Origin: Tretioscincus oriximinensis
Taxonomy: Eukaryota; Chordata; Lepidosauria; Squamata; Gymnophthalmidae
Reading direction: 5' to 3'
DNA: 64,000 nucleotides
Assembly: GCA_022410635.1 (NCBI GenBank)
Contig: JAJVDF010000213.1
Coordinates: 173,765-237,764 of the forward strand
Part shown: in pieces, positions 23,222-34,335 of the stretch
Position numbering within the stretch: the first letter of the stretch is position 1
Layout: every line of letters starts with the position of its first letter
The notes under the pieces: generated by a model
Told to the model about the DNA's origin: nothing
The model's database searches: none
Seen by the model: only the letters and a program-made list of their open reading frames with translations
Program-made: the position numbers and the translations under genes

Positions 23222-23480
23222 TAAAGATTATTTCGTAAAGAATATTTCATAGCTAGTGGAAAGCAATACATTGCGGAATATTGCACAGCTATGTGAGAGC
23301 AATACATTGCAACTTAATAACAGAACATGGTACACCTATTTGAAAGCAAGGTATTGCAGTTACATAGAGATTTTTGCAACTATGTGCAAAGCACACAGCT
23401 GTCTGAAAGCAGGCATTGCAATTATATAGGAATATGTCACAGCTGTGGTGATTGGATAAAGAACATTGCACAGATAAACC
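23222..23480 (+). repeat. Tandem repeat, unit type A, second locus
   Basis: Five to six monomers of roughly 46-60 bases carry GAATATTTCATAGCTAGTGG, GTGAGAGCAATACATTGCAA, CTATTTGAAAGCAAGGTATTGC and CTGTCTGAAAGCAGGCATTGC. They are the same monomer family as 19690-20007, more irregular, in the same orientation. Confidence 0.75.
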
Positions 23481-24149
23481 TTATTATCCTTTGGCATTAA
23501 AATGCTTTGCAATTATATTTACCTGTGGCATTACAGGTCTGGCGCAGTAAGGTTGCTACCNAATAATAATGCTTGGGCCATTAGCCGTTAACTTGGGCTT
23601 TCGGAATAAACCTGTGTACCCATATGATTAACAGTTGCCTATGATTGGGCCTGGCTTAAAGTATGGGTGCTAGCGACGGCGGGTAGCAAGGACCTTTGCC
23701 CCCTCGTGGTTGATACGCTGGTATACTTCGCACGCTAGAAGGCAATGCTGCAATGGTAAGTTTTTTACTTCACTTTGGCATACTCTTTNATATACACGTG
23801 GATGCAGGCAGCGTTATCATTGTTTAAGACTCTGGTGCTTACTGTGGTCAGCTACATCTGGTACTCGAGTCATTGGGGGTCATTTCTAGTAGCTGGTTAA
23901 GCCTGTATGATGCTTAACCAGCTACTAGAAAGCCAGCCAGGCTGCAAATGGTTTCAACAGGGTCTGGCCCTATGAATTTACGTGGACTTTTGGCCTAAAA
24001 GATATTGATTACATTAAGGAGCCGTATATTAGAAGCTGATTTCAAATATCCTTCATTGGCAAAATGCGTTTACAAAGGTCACAGCCTACAATATATGACC
24101 GTGTTTTTTCTCTTTTCTCGGAGCCGCAAGGGACAAGAGCACCTCTGCC
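23481..24149 (+). repeat. Distal part of repeat island with a perfect hairpin
   Basis: Begins with type D-like words (TTTGGCATTAAAATGC, ATTACAGGTCTGGCGCAG) and then a partner of 23025-23065. At 23883-23902 and 23912-23931 lies a perfect 20-bp inverted repeat (TTTCTAGTAGCTGGTTAAGC and its complement) with a 9-base loop. After about 24000 no repeat family is recognised until the 1-kb repeat. Confidence 0.55.
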
Positions 24150-25140
24150 TACGACATGGAGCAGTTGATGAAGGATGCCATGTGACTCCCGCTAAGAAGG
24201 CAGGAGCCATCATGGGAACGGCCGTGATGCAAGAAGTACTAAGGGTTGCCTTCTATTAGTTTGTCATCTGGTTCAGCTCCATTGTTCTCTGTTCCCTGAC
24301 ATATCAAGGTACAATAGGAATACAAGCTCCATGGTTGTCAGGAGGGTAATCCAGACAGACGGTGTGGCATGTGGCATATGGCCATCTCCTTATAAGTGAA
24401 TGGGTAGAGAGCAGGCATGCAGGCATGACTGGAGAAAGTGTAGGAAGCTTCACTTGAATGGTTGGTATAGTAGGAGGTGTTTGACGGAGACAGGGATCCC
24501 CATGACTACCTCATAGCTTAGGGGGCCCTTCTTAAAAGGGTTCTGAACTTGTGTTGACTNCCTTTGGGGATGGGTTGGTTGAAAGCAAGTTTGGAGTCAT
24601 TGAAGTGGGCTGTACATGGGAATGATCCATGAGAGCCCTTCCTAGCCTCATTGAATCTCTTGGTGAGTACCCACCAAAGGTGTGGGCTGTTGGTGCTGCT
24701 GGATGTCTCGGGCGCCTAAGCCAGCACGGCTGGTCTGCCAGGAGAGTGGCCAGCCCGGGAACCATGTCATNGGAGCATGGTTCCAGGGATCTACTGGCAA
24801 GGCCCAAGCTTAGCAGCTGTTACAGGGTGACCCAGCGGTGGCAGCCAGGCCCCTGAGGGTGCCACATCACAGGGTGTGGCCTGCCTGTTGCAGGTCAGAC
24901 CGGATGGCTGACCTGGGCCCTTAGCCAAGGTGCTGCACCTGCCACTCTCCTAATCAAGCCATGGNCTATTTTTCTCCACCTTGGATTATTTGTTCTGTTA
25001 ATTAAGCACTTGCTGTATTTAGATTTCGGGTTGCNTGATTGTGACAGGTTTTCGTTAGGGTCCTTTTAATATTGTTAATAAGTTAATAAATATTTAAGTT
25101 CACTTTAAACTGGTGTGGTCTCCCTTTGTAACCATCTACT
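24150..25140 (+). repeat. 1-kb repeat related to 15935-16935
   Basis: Aligns with the minus strand of 15935-16935 through GGGCCCTTCTTAAAAGGGTT, GGAATGATCCATGAGAGCCC, GCTGCTGGATG, GACCGGATGGCTGACCTGGG and an A/T-rich end with AATAAATATTTAAG near 25085. Two isolated relatives on opposite strands show that it is a dispersed repeat. The alignment does not preserve a long shared open frame, so a non-coding element (LTR-like) fits best. Its left boundary is uncertain. Confidence 0.55.
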
Positions 25141-25203
25141 GCAAATATAAATATAATGCAAAGCTTATTTAAGAATTGTGCAGGATAAAATCACTTTTAA
25201 TAA

Positions 25204-25536
25204 GGCACGACTGGCTCAGTTGCTAAGGAAACGGTCTCTCATCTGGGGATGGGTTTTCGAACCCCTGTGTTGGACATGGGGAGGGGTGANCACCTTCCAC
25301 TAGTCTGTAGCTCTAGCCAACCCAGCTATTTGAAAGTNAGAATTGCAAGAAATTGCAACTGACTGCAAATAGATACATGGGAACCACCACAATCTGATGG
25401 GGAAGATAGAATGNCAGCCTTTGGGCAAAATACCCTTGTAAGCCACTTTGAGTCCCTTTGAAAAGTGAGAAAAGCGGAGTATAAGAACCGAGTTCTTCTT
25501 CTGCTGCTNCTTCTGCTGCTGCTTCTGCTTCTTCTA
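25204..25536 (+). repeat. tRNA-derived SINE, second family
   Basis: GCACGACTGGCTCAGTTGCT opens the copy and GGGTTTTCGAACCCC is a B-box-like motif. The body GAATTGCAAGAAATTGCAAC and AACCACCACAATCTGATGG and the tail GAGAAAAGCGGAGTATAAGA follow the copy at 13357. It ends in a pyrimidine-rich (CTTCTG)n-like tail at 25494-25536. Confidence 0.85.
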
Positions 25537-27339
25537 AAGTGTGCAAAAAACGGCAAAATAAATTTCAATAACCCCTTTGAAGAAATAATTATATTCAACT
25601 TTTTAAAAAAGGAAAGCAGAGAAAAGAAAGTGGATCTTTGCTCTCATGATCTTGAAAATAGCCATTAGGGATGTGCTAAAATGATCTACTATCGTCTGTA
25701 ATCTATACACACACTTTTAAACCATCTTCATCCTTGAAGAGCTTGACTGAACCAGAAAAAACTGAAGAGAGTTTAAAAGCACATGCATTACCATGCCCAT
25801 AGTGTACAGACAGTAAGTCCTTAGAGAAGGACATAGTCCATGCACACGTTCATGGGAAAGGGACTGCCAGGTTCAAGTCTGAGAGAAAAATTGAACCCCC
25901 ATTTTATTTTTGATCTTGACCCCCACTACTCTAAATTGGAATTGCAATTGCCTCCCCAATCACCTTCAATATTCCATGCTGTTTCCTGTTTTCCCCTTAC
26001 ATTGCCTTGTGTCTCATCACATGACAAGTCCCATAAGTCATTGCTGTGCTTGTCTTACTACAATTCCCAGTGTTTTCTGTGAGCTGAGAGCCGATGAATT
26101 TTTTACATCTAGCCTCTATGTCTCACAATATCTAATATATTCCCATGAAGGCTTTTTATTGAATGTACAAGTGTAGTCTGAAATGATGTCAGAAAAAAAG
26201 ATATAAGAAAAACCAGAACCAGGGGCCTTTTTAAGCAAGTGGATTGCTGAACTTGCATGAACATGGAGGCTTGATACATCATGTTGGTACCACTGCTGTA
26301 AAAATTCTGCGTGGGGAGGTATCCTTTTATAATTGCATTATATTTCCACTCAATATTAATTTAGGATGGGGCAGGTATGTTTGTGTTTGTTTGTTTTTTA
26401 AAAAAAGCTAACAAGAAAGATTTTAAAACATAAATATGCAAGATGTTATTATTTTATTCACAGATCTAAGGAAAATAAATATTGAATATATTTAGAAACT
26501 TGATGAAATTTTGTTTGCATTTCACGTCTAGATCATACTTTGAATTTTGACAATTTCTTACGTATGTTATATATGAAAGATGGCATTTCCTTTCAATGTT
26601 TTTATTTCCTTTGTAAAATGTTAATTAAGAATGGACTGTGCTTGAATTTGCACTCTAAGTACTTTAAAGGTTCAACTGTTTTAGAAGAGTTTTTCAATAT
26701 CGCAATTTCTCTGATGAATGAAAAAATTCTTTTCACATCGTGCGCATTAAAAATGCAGAGTGTTTGTCACTGACCTGCCTTTTCATTATATTAAATGGAA
26801 AACAAGTGTTTTCTTGTTTGTTTGATGCTAAGCTCATAATACTTAACACTGCCTTTGAAGAATTTTATAATTTTTCGCTCGTCTATCTTTTTTAAAATTA
26901 ATTAATTCAATGTTTATTCTAGTCTCAGCTACAAATATGCACTTTCTTGCCAGAATTATTTTGTTCAGATAGCTCACAATTAGTTTCAAGTACTTTTCAA
27001 ACCAATAGTTTTGAACTTTAAAAAGGTGTGTCATTTATAAGTAGAACCAAGTCAATCATAATTGAAAAGAGGAAGTTATTTTGACTTTTCTGGTTTTTTG
27101 TTTTTGTTGGGGATAATAAGAGATTAGGTTATTATTTAGTTCCACCGCAGTGTCCTTACAGATACTTATTGATATTTATGGATATTTATTTAAAATGATT
27201 TATATCCCACCCTTCACNAATGATTCCAGGGTAGGTAACAGGAAGAAAACAACAAGGAAAAATAACAAAATGACACATTCATAAAATATTTGAAAAGTTC
27301 CATACCCTCCACCTTCCCTCTCTAAACAGTTCTGTTCAC
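25537..27339. other. AT-rich sequence, no gene seen
   Basis: No gene found. The segment 25980-26110, with CATCACATGACAAGTCCCAT and ACTACAATTCCCAGTG, is echoed at 39115-39190 (CATCACATGACGAGCTTCAT, ACTACAATTCCCAGC), so a short dispersed repeat is present. The piece 27180-27240 (TTTATATCCCACCCTTCAC) is a likely minus-strand SINE tail. The rest is unassigned. Confidence 0.5.
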
Positions 27340-27745
27340 TACATTAAAAAAAAGATATTGTAGAACTGGAGAAGGGGCAAAGAAAGGGCAACAAGAATGA
27401 CCAAGGAGCTAGAACACCTCTCTTACAAAATCTCACTGCAGTGTTTAAATCTCTTCAGCCTCAAAAAATGGCATTTAAGAGGCGATCTGATTAAAGTTTA
27501 TAAAATCATTCATGGGATGGATAAAGTAAATAGATGATGACGATGACGACGACGANGANGATGATTTCTATAACACAATACTAAGACCAGAGGATCGATG
27601 GTAAAAAGAATTACGACAAACAAAGGAAAATGTTTGTTTTATCCAGAAGGTCATTTGGTTTACAGAATTTACTTCCAGAAGAGATGGTGATACCTAGTAA
27701 CTTGGATAATTCAGGATTAGTCAGTTTCATGGAAATCAGGGATAT
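27340..27745 (+). repeat. CR1-type LINE, part 1
   Basis: Dead CR1 copy with AACTGGAGAAGGGGCAAAGA, AAGAGGCGATCTGATTAAAG, TTCATGGGATGGATAAAGT and AAGGTCATTTGGTTTACAGA in the order seen at 55850-56290. An internal (GAC/GAT)n microsatellite sits at 27533-27562. The copy is interrupted at about 27745 by an antisense LINE and resumes at 28541. Confidence 0.75.
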
Positions 27746-28540
27746 GAATGAATGAATAATTTATTACGGTCATCGGCCAGCACTTCAGTACTTTTCAACT
27801 GAACATATAAAAAATGAACATCAACCTTAAGAACTTTTCAAAAAATTGCAAAATTAAAATTAAAAAAATTTTTTTTTTCTAATCTTCATTGCCAGGAGAC
27901 AGTACTTGGCCACCACAGCAGTGATCGAATCGTTGTGTTCTCCNCTAATATTTTCAGGTTCTGATCATCATTTCTTCCTGAAGAGGGAACATGTGTTGCA
28001 GTCTCTTCATTGGATCTGCACGGGCAGATTCTTTCNTTCTAGGGTATACCCCCATATCTGCCATTTAGCAGCACAGATGGTAGGACGTTAAATCTGGCAA
28101 GGGTGAATGATTTTCTGTGATTTGAGATTATTAATTTAGAAATATAGTCAGCTGGTTTTAATGGTCTCATCCCTTCTTTTATAACTGGCATTCTATCCAG
28201 TTTTCCTAATTGTGTTTGTAGATCTAAGTCCCAGATGCGCTGCTTGATTACCAGTTTTGCCTGCTCGTGTCCTAAAGGTATCAGCAACTGGGATGACAAA
28301 CGCAGGGAGCTCAGCTTTTATAGAATTGCAGTTTTCTGAGTGGAGTTATAATTGTCCTTTAAAGTTAGTGTACCCAAGCCTATTGACCAAAAGATCAACT
28401 TCAACCAGTAGGAAAAATTTTAAATCCAGATATGTGACTCAACTTTGGTCCGTTCTAGCTCCAATAGAATAGCTGCATTGGGAATGCAGTGAGGGACACC
28501 CAGCAGTGCTCTATAGAACTTAGATTGCACTGTCAACAGC
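27746..28540 (-). pseudogene. Antisense LINE, C-terminus of reverse-transcriptase protein
   Basis: On the minus strand the frame 28299-28039 contains the segment RKSFTLARFNVLPSVLLNGR. After a stop, ERICPCRSNEETATHV (28031-27984) gives a C-x-C-x(8-9)-H zinc-finger-like motif that lies after the RT domain in several LINE clades. Upstream, a broken frame reads AGCPSLHSQCSYSIGA, like the 'LG.P...PN.A..LELG' segment of such proteins. It ends near an ATTC-type tail at 27746. It is frameshifted and dead. It is not CR1; I leave the clade open. It inserted into a CR1 copy. Confidence 0.65.
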
Positions 28541-28752
28541 TATTAGGATGGGTGCCTTGATACTTCCTCTGAGATGCAGCAACAGGCAGTATTTCAGAAA
28601 TACCATTTGTAGGAATGAAGAACAGATCAGGATTTTGCCTTCTTCTGCTTCCTCGTGCACTTGGTGTGCCTACTGTGAGAGACAGAAAGCTAGACTAGAT
28701 GAGCTGTGGCCCAATTCAGCAGGGTTCCTTTTACAATANGTTCTAATAATCT
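28541..28752 (+). repeat. CR1-type LINE, part 2 (3' end)
   Basis: Continues the CR1 broken at 27745: CTATTAGGATGGGTGCCTTG, AGCAACAGGCAGTATTTCAG, AGATGAGCTGTGGCCCAATT and CAGCAGGGTTCCTTTTACAA. The same words follow directly on the CR1 body at 56300-56520, which confirms that the LINE between is an insertion. Confidence 0.75.
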
Positions 28753-31700
28753 AAGTGGCTTTGGTACTTTCTGCACAGAGCCTTATTATGGATTATATCT
28801 CAGAACAGTATGGTTCCCATAAAAAGGGGTAGGTTTTTTTCAGCTTTAATACGTGCAGGAAATGAGTCAACCAGCTGCAGCTTATAATATCTGCAACCTC
28901 TGGTAAAAAGAAATTACTTTTAGAACACACATCAAAGCTGCAGAACTCCTTCCTCTTTTTTATGGTAGACCTATCAGAATAGGGATCTATAGAAAGGATC
29001 TTTGGGCCTATTTGCAGAGGCCTCAGTAATGCGTTTAGGGATCTAGTATAAAAATCTAATCTGTTGTAGACACATTGTAATAGATCTATAAAAATAGAGG
29101 CCTTAGACATTGCAGTTTGATCTCTGAAAGAGGTGTCCTATTACTCAGATCATTCAGGTTGCCTCTTTGCATTTGTTTTCCTTATTACTGTTCTTTGCAA
29201 ATTCCTATTAAAAATCCAATATATATGTCAACTTGCAATATGTTACTATGTGCTTATTTCATGAAACCACTCAACAAAGTTATGGCAACTGTTCACCTGT
29301 ACATTTACCCACCAACTCATTCTCTCATTTATCCACCTGCCTACTTGTTAGCATGAAAAGTTGTTAAAAAAAACCCACAAATCTTTTTTAAATATAAAAA
29401 TAATGGAATCCATGAATCTGGCTTAGGCAAACACAAGCTTAATCAGTACTTTATGCAGATAATTGGGTGTTAATGGATTGAAAGGTGGGAGGAGAAAGCA
29501 TGAAAAATGTATGCAAGGGTTAAAGAAGAATACAAAAATATTTAGGTCTTTAGAAATAGTTCCATTGTTGCTTTACAGAACGCCTTCATTTTTCTTAAAA
29601 AAAAAGACAGAAAAGATACAGAGGTTCTTTCTGTGACATTAATTTGCCATCCCATGAGTTTTACTAGTCGCTTGAGATCAATTTATCTGCCAGTCATATT
29701 CTGTTTCTTAGATGCTGACAGGCTTCTTGAAATGTTGCTTCTTTTGGATAATTTCTGATTCTCCATATTGAATGAAATTAACATGAAAAACCAAANACCA
29801 CTTATTTTATCCCTGGGCACAACTGAGATTTCTGTTTTAGCTTGGCTGACAACAACAGCAACAAAAGAAGAAGGAGGGAATGAGGAGGAGGAAGGGGGGA
29901 AGATGGAAAAGAAGAAGAAATAGTAGTAGCAAACCTGTACTTTGTAGCATAAATTTATTTAGCTTAAGAACATTGTTCCATATGAACCATCTTCAGTAGC
30001 TGACAATGTGGGAAGTCCCCAGACTGTGGAACAGTCTCTCCTTTGAGGTGCTCTGGGCACCTTCAGTTGATGCTTTTAGAAAATTGATAAAAACATATTA
30101 GTATACCCTGGTATTTTACTGACTAAGAAACATCATTCCCTTTCCAGATTCAGTTATTATTTTAGTATGTTATAATTTTGAAGTGTTTATTTTCTATATT
30201 GTTGTTGCTGTAACGCAGCCTTGAAATGTTCAGATGTAGGCCTGGATAAAAATATGAATGAATAAATGAAGTAGAATGTTTCTTCAAAATAAAAATAAAT
30301 TTAAGTGTAAAGAAAACATGATTTTTTTTTGTTTCAGGATGTTGCTTTGCCTTTTGCAAAACTATCTTACATGTATTTTAGCTTGTAATTCATAAATTAC
30401 CCTACANTGTGATATATTTGACATCTCCTTTTGGTTGAAATCCTCAAAACGTATTCCATGTGGAAAGCTTGATTCCATGTTAGCTTTTCATCTCCATAAA
30501 CCATGGTGAATTGGGGCTCACGTCTTTATCAGTAGAAAGCCCAATTTAGCTTCAATGACAGAAAACAAAAGCTTTTGTTTATGCCCCCTCCTGCATCTCA
30601 TGCAAGATGCTGTGACAAAAGAAGCAAAAGTTAGGGTTATAGTATTGCAGTATATTTACTAAGAATAGGAAGGATTAACTTGAAAACCAACCAACTTCTT
30701 ATAGTTTTAATAACATTTCCACATTATGGACATAGAGGAATCCGTAACATAGGCTGCACCCGGACTGTTCCGTATTTTTTTTAGCATTAATTCCATTTAA
30801 TGCATGATAAAAACTCAGCCTTACATGCCTAATTATTTTGTTTGAATTTTGTAAGACTTTTGTGTAATACAGTTTGCTGCCCTTTCTCATTGTCCTTTGC
30901 GCATGCTAGTTTCTGAATGGGCAATTCATAGACCTGCCAATAGAAATCTTTTTCCTGCAAGGAATTCTCACTGAGAACATTATGAGAATTCCTTTGAACT
31001 TATCCAGACAGTGCTGTTAGGGTCATTGTAATCAGACAATAGTGTTTTAGAATTATCTGAAAAGCTATGAGGAAAAAAAATGTTAGAACATATAGTTTGA
31101 ACTCTGCCACAACACTGTGAGTAGCAACATGTGTGGCAAAATAAGCTATTATGATGTTATTATGGTTCCAAAGAACACACCTCGCACCTCAGGCAGGCGG
31201 GCACTAACGGCACAGCAACCAGGTTGGCCATCTGTCTGTGTGTGTGTGTATGTGCGTGCGCCAAAAGTTTCCAGGGAAAGCCTGGGTGCACACACCAACT
31301 GTCAAATGGTGCATGCAGGAGGTGGGGCGATCAGAGCAGCCTATTTTATCTTGTCTGGCTGATAAGGGTAGCTAATTGCATGGTGGCAGATATCTCCTGG
31401 CCATAAGGNGTTCAAAGTCGCGGAGCTCATCCTTAGGGATAGGCTGGTAGTAGTCGAACATGACTTTGAGTCAGGGAGGTGGGACTTAACCATATCTGCC
31501 ACTGTGCAATGGCAATGGCTTCAAANTGAACTGCAAATAAAACCTTGCACAAATAGTCCCATTAAAGAGTGTAAACCTCAATCTGGATTACTCTGCTAGG
31601 TCCATTTTAAGTTACTGGCAACAACACTAAATGTCCCTTTCCCTCTATACCTGGCCATCAGTTATGGTAAGTTGAGCAGGGATTTCATTGTCAGTACCTC

Positions 31701-31799
31701 ATCTTTAGGTCCCCAAGATCTGAAGACTAAGAAGAAGCCTTCCCTACAGTGGCCTCTAGTTGATGGAACAGTTGTTCCTTGAAGGCTAGTTAGACAACA
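28753..31799. other. Unique sequence, no gene seen
   Basis: A 105-codon open frame on the minus strand (28793-29110) has no motif I can place; it could be more of a LINE. A purine-rich (GAAGAAGGAGG)-like tract is at 29862-29925. The part 31180-31340 is GC-richer with a short (GT)n. Nothing here supports a host gene. Confidence 0.45.
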
Positions 31800-32015
31800 G
31801 CATTGGATATTGATCATTTGATGCTTTCTCTGGGATGGAGCAACAAGCAGTACTCCTGAAATACCATTTGTAGGGAGTTGAGAACAGGTGCATTTTTTGT
31901 CTTCTGTTCAGACTTCCCAGGTGCAATTGTGAGACAAAATGTCTATGTGAGACAAAATGCTGGATTAGATGAGTTCTGGCCCCATTCAGCAAGGCTCCTC
32001 TTTTCTTATGAGTGT
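31800..32015 (+). repeat. CR1-type LINE 3' end
   Basis: Contains TGGGATGGAGCAACAAGCAG, TACTCCTGAAATACCATTTG, GAGAACAGGTGCATTTTTTG and ATTAGATGAGTTCTGGCCCC, ending CTCCTCTTTTCTTATGAG. Collinear with 56335-56520. A small internal duplication, GTGAGACAAAATG twice (31932 and 31948), distinguishes this copy. Confidence 0.8.
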
Positions 32016-32035
32016 CCTTTGATTCTCATTTAAAA

Positions 32036-32100
32036 CCCACTTCTTATTTATTTATATTTATACCCTGCCCTATACCCAAAGGTCTCGGAGCGGCCAACAA
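32036..32100 (-). repeat. SINE 3' tail fragment, minus strand
   Basis: Reads TATACCCTGCCCTATACCCA then AAGGTCTCGGAGCGGCC on the plus strand, the reverse complement of the tail of the SINE at 21038. Preceded by (TTTA)n, the reversed tail. Confidence 0.75.
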
Positions 32101-32909
32101 AAATCAGGCAATTGATTTTTAATTTCCTTTCAAACATTCTGGTGCTGTGTTTATTCTATAGTTTCAAGTTACATTTCTTTTTACAAACTGTCCCCAAAAC
32201 ATTAACCACAGAGTATTTGTTTTCTTGGTGAAACAGAGAAGTTGCTTGACATTAGCTGCTTGCGGGAAGAGGTTGGAGATTGCAGCAGAAATTTTATACT
32301 TTCCAAGCAGTTGTTCTGCTACTGAGCTGAGCCACAGACACTCTAATAAATAATACGTAATGTATAAATAAAAGATAAAATTATGGACTCTAGATTGAAA
32401 ATGTGCCATTAGTTTACTTAAAGGCAACATCAAAAAGGAGCTAAGTCACCTTATTTTCACTTTAAGCAGTAGAAGCATCTACAACAAGTCCTCAGGGAAG
32501 GACATCATCATCAGAAGTATCCTCAAGTAAAAAGGCATGATTTCACGTGGTGGTCAGTGCAACTTGGGGTGCCTTTATGCTTTGAAATGCAACCATTGGA
32601 TTGTCCTTATTATGTCTGTGACCAACAGTACAAATAATAATAAATGCTATTATCATTTTAAGCTTACATGGTTACCATGTTAAGGAGGTGAGAACTTGCT
32701 GTGCATACTTATCAGAGAATGGACAGAACACATCATAGTGNCAGAATGAGATTGTGTACATATCTTTTCCCTTCTAATTAATATAAATATTAATGGAGGA
32801 ATTCCTTAGCATGGTCTTCCCCCCCCCGAAAAAAAAAAAAGAAAGAAAAGGAAGGAAGGAAGGAAAGAGAAAGGTTCAGCAGACATTCCACCAGCCCTGA
32901 ACATGCAGG
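32101..32909. other. Unassigned sequence with low-complexity tract
   Basis: No gene or family recognised. A C-run followed by an A-run and GGAAGGAAGGAAGG lies at 32819-32870, probably a decayed SINE or poly(A)-derived microsatellite next to the SINE at 32910. Confidence 0.45.
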
Positions 32910-33217
32910 ATAAGAAGTAGTACTAGGTTTTTATACCCCGCTTTTCTCACCCAAAGGGACTCAGAGNGGCTTACAAGGATATTTTCCACCTGATGACTTA
33001 CATTCTATCTTCCCCACCAGGCTGTGGTGGTTCCCATTTATATAGTTGTAGTCAGTAGCAATTTCTTGCATTTCTTTCTTTCAAATAGCTGGATTGGCTA
33101 GGGCTACAGGCTAGTTGAAGGTGCTCACCCCTTCCCACGTCCGACACAGGGTTTCGAAACCCAATCTCCCAGATGAGAGACTATCTCCTTAGTGACTGAG
33201 CCATTCACTCAATGTGA
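32910..33217 (-). repeat. tRNA-derived SINE, second family
   Basis: Reverse complement of the family at 13357. The plus strand begins with the tail (TTTTTATACCCCGCTTTTCT), passes GGCTGTGGTGGTTCCCATTT and ends with GGGTTTCGAAACCC (a clean B-box-like palindrome) and AGTGACTGAGCCATTC, the A-box region. Near full length. Confidence 0.85.
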
Positions 33218-33481
33218 AAGCTAGATCAGCAAAATTATTATTGGAATTTTTGTTATTGGAAAAGCTATTCAAATTTTATGCTGGCACTGGGGCTAATGTT
33301 TCTTCTAAGTCCTAAAGGGAATTAGATGTGTCCATACAACTATTGGGTTTATCTAGGCAGAGCTTTATATTTGAATATCCAAGTGTAGTGGTATAAGGAA
33401 ATGATGTTGGGATGCAGCTACAGTAATCTGAAATTTGGCATCACACAAGNTGAAATCCTTCTTTCTAAGATTCTGATAACT

Positions 33482-33824
33482 CAAGCTGACCTGATGACCC
33501 CTTTTTTTTGGGGGGGGGAACCAGTTTTGGGATGTCTACCCCACAATCCCTGGGGGCGCCATTTCCCTGTTTTTGCTGAGGAAATATATATTTATTTTAA
33601 TTCTCTGTACCACCACTAGGGGCCCCAGGGAACTGGGGCCAGCTTCTGAAGGCACTACAAAAAATTCTCATGCACTTTAAAAAAATTCACATGCTTCGCA
33701 AATTTCTCGGATGGGGATTTCGGAGATGTATGCATGTTGGCGGTTGATTTGCATATTTATGAATATAAGATTAGCATGAACATTAATTACCCTGGTTTGG
33801 GCCTCAGAAAATCTGGTCAGTCTA
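33482..33824 (+). mobile_element. hAT-type MITE of the TAGACTGACCAGAT family
   Basis: The left end CAAGCTGACCTGATGACCCC and right end TCAGAAAATCTGGTCAGTCTA match copies at 48367, 51541, 58008 and 60578. The flanks TGATAACT and CGATAATC are a possible decayed 8-bp duplication. The interior has GTATGCATGTTGGCGG and GATTTGCATATTTATGAATA. No coding capacity. Confidence 0.8.
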
Positions 33825-33954
33825 CGATAATCCCAATTTCCTTTCTTTTTGTAATTTATTTTTCAATACAACTGAAATCCCTGTTTCAAACTGTTTCAGA
33901 TTCTAGCTAAAGGATTGCGGGTTTTTTTTTCTTTTAGTAGAAACAGATTGTAAC

Positions 33955-34068
33955 AGGTTTAGTCCCTCAGCATCTGAAGAAGTAGACCTGTCTANGAAAG
34001 CTTATGCCAAGCACTTTTCTCAAGTTAGTCTCAAAGTGCTGCTAGCTCCTTTGCTGTAACAGGTTTGT
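33955..34068 (-). repeat. Dispersed repeat tail, possibly Penelope-like
   Basis: Plus strand reads GCATCTGAAGAAGTAGACCT, GAAAGCTTATGCCAAGCAC and AAGTTAGTCTCAAAGTGCTG. This is the reverse complement of the words at 62509-62645. See the entry at 5475 for the class question. Confidence 0.5.
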
Positions 34069-34129
34069 TACAAACCCAGACTAAGAAAGGAAAGATTTAA
34101 AATGTGACTAAATCCAAGCTGTTTTGTTT

Positions 34130-34335
34130 TGTTCAACAGGGTGATTTGGTTTGATTTGAACACCTTCAAACCTTGAATCAAACGAAATGTCTTTTTTGGG
34201 TTTGTTAGAATACCNCTATCTTTCAATCAAATTCAAACGATTTTCAAATAAGCAGGATGTTTGGCTTGAACATTAAACTTTTGAAGACTCCAGTTTGATT
34301 TGAACTGGTTCAAATCTTAAACCAGTTTGGCATAT
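34130..34335. repeat. Imperfect palindromic AT-rich segment
   Basis: Quasi-inverted words with GTTTGATTTGAACACC, CAAATCAAACGA-like and GATTTGAACTGGTTCAAATC recur on both strands, the last being an imperfect palindrome at 34299-34318. Probably an old fold-back element. I see no clear termini. Confidence 0.35.

Noticed and set aside
19690..23480. CRISPR-like array of short repeats
   Set aside because: Repeats are degenerate and contiguous without unique spacers, and the context is a vertebrate genome.
28793..29110. 105-codon minus-strand frame as more of the antisense LINE
   Set aside because: It lies beyond the CR1 3' end that bounds the LINE insertion and has no motif that I can align to a LINE protein. 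Left unassigned.
33160..33215. B-box-like palindrome GGGTTTCGAAACCC suggesting a tRNA gene
   Set aside because: It is the tRNA-derived head of a minus-strand SINE with four other copies in the window.
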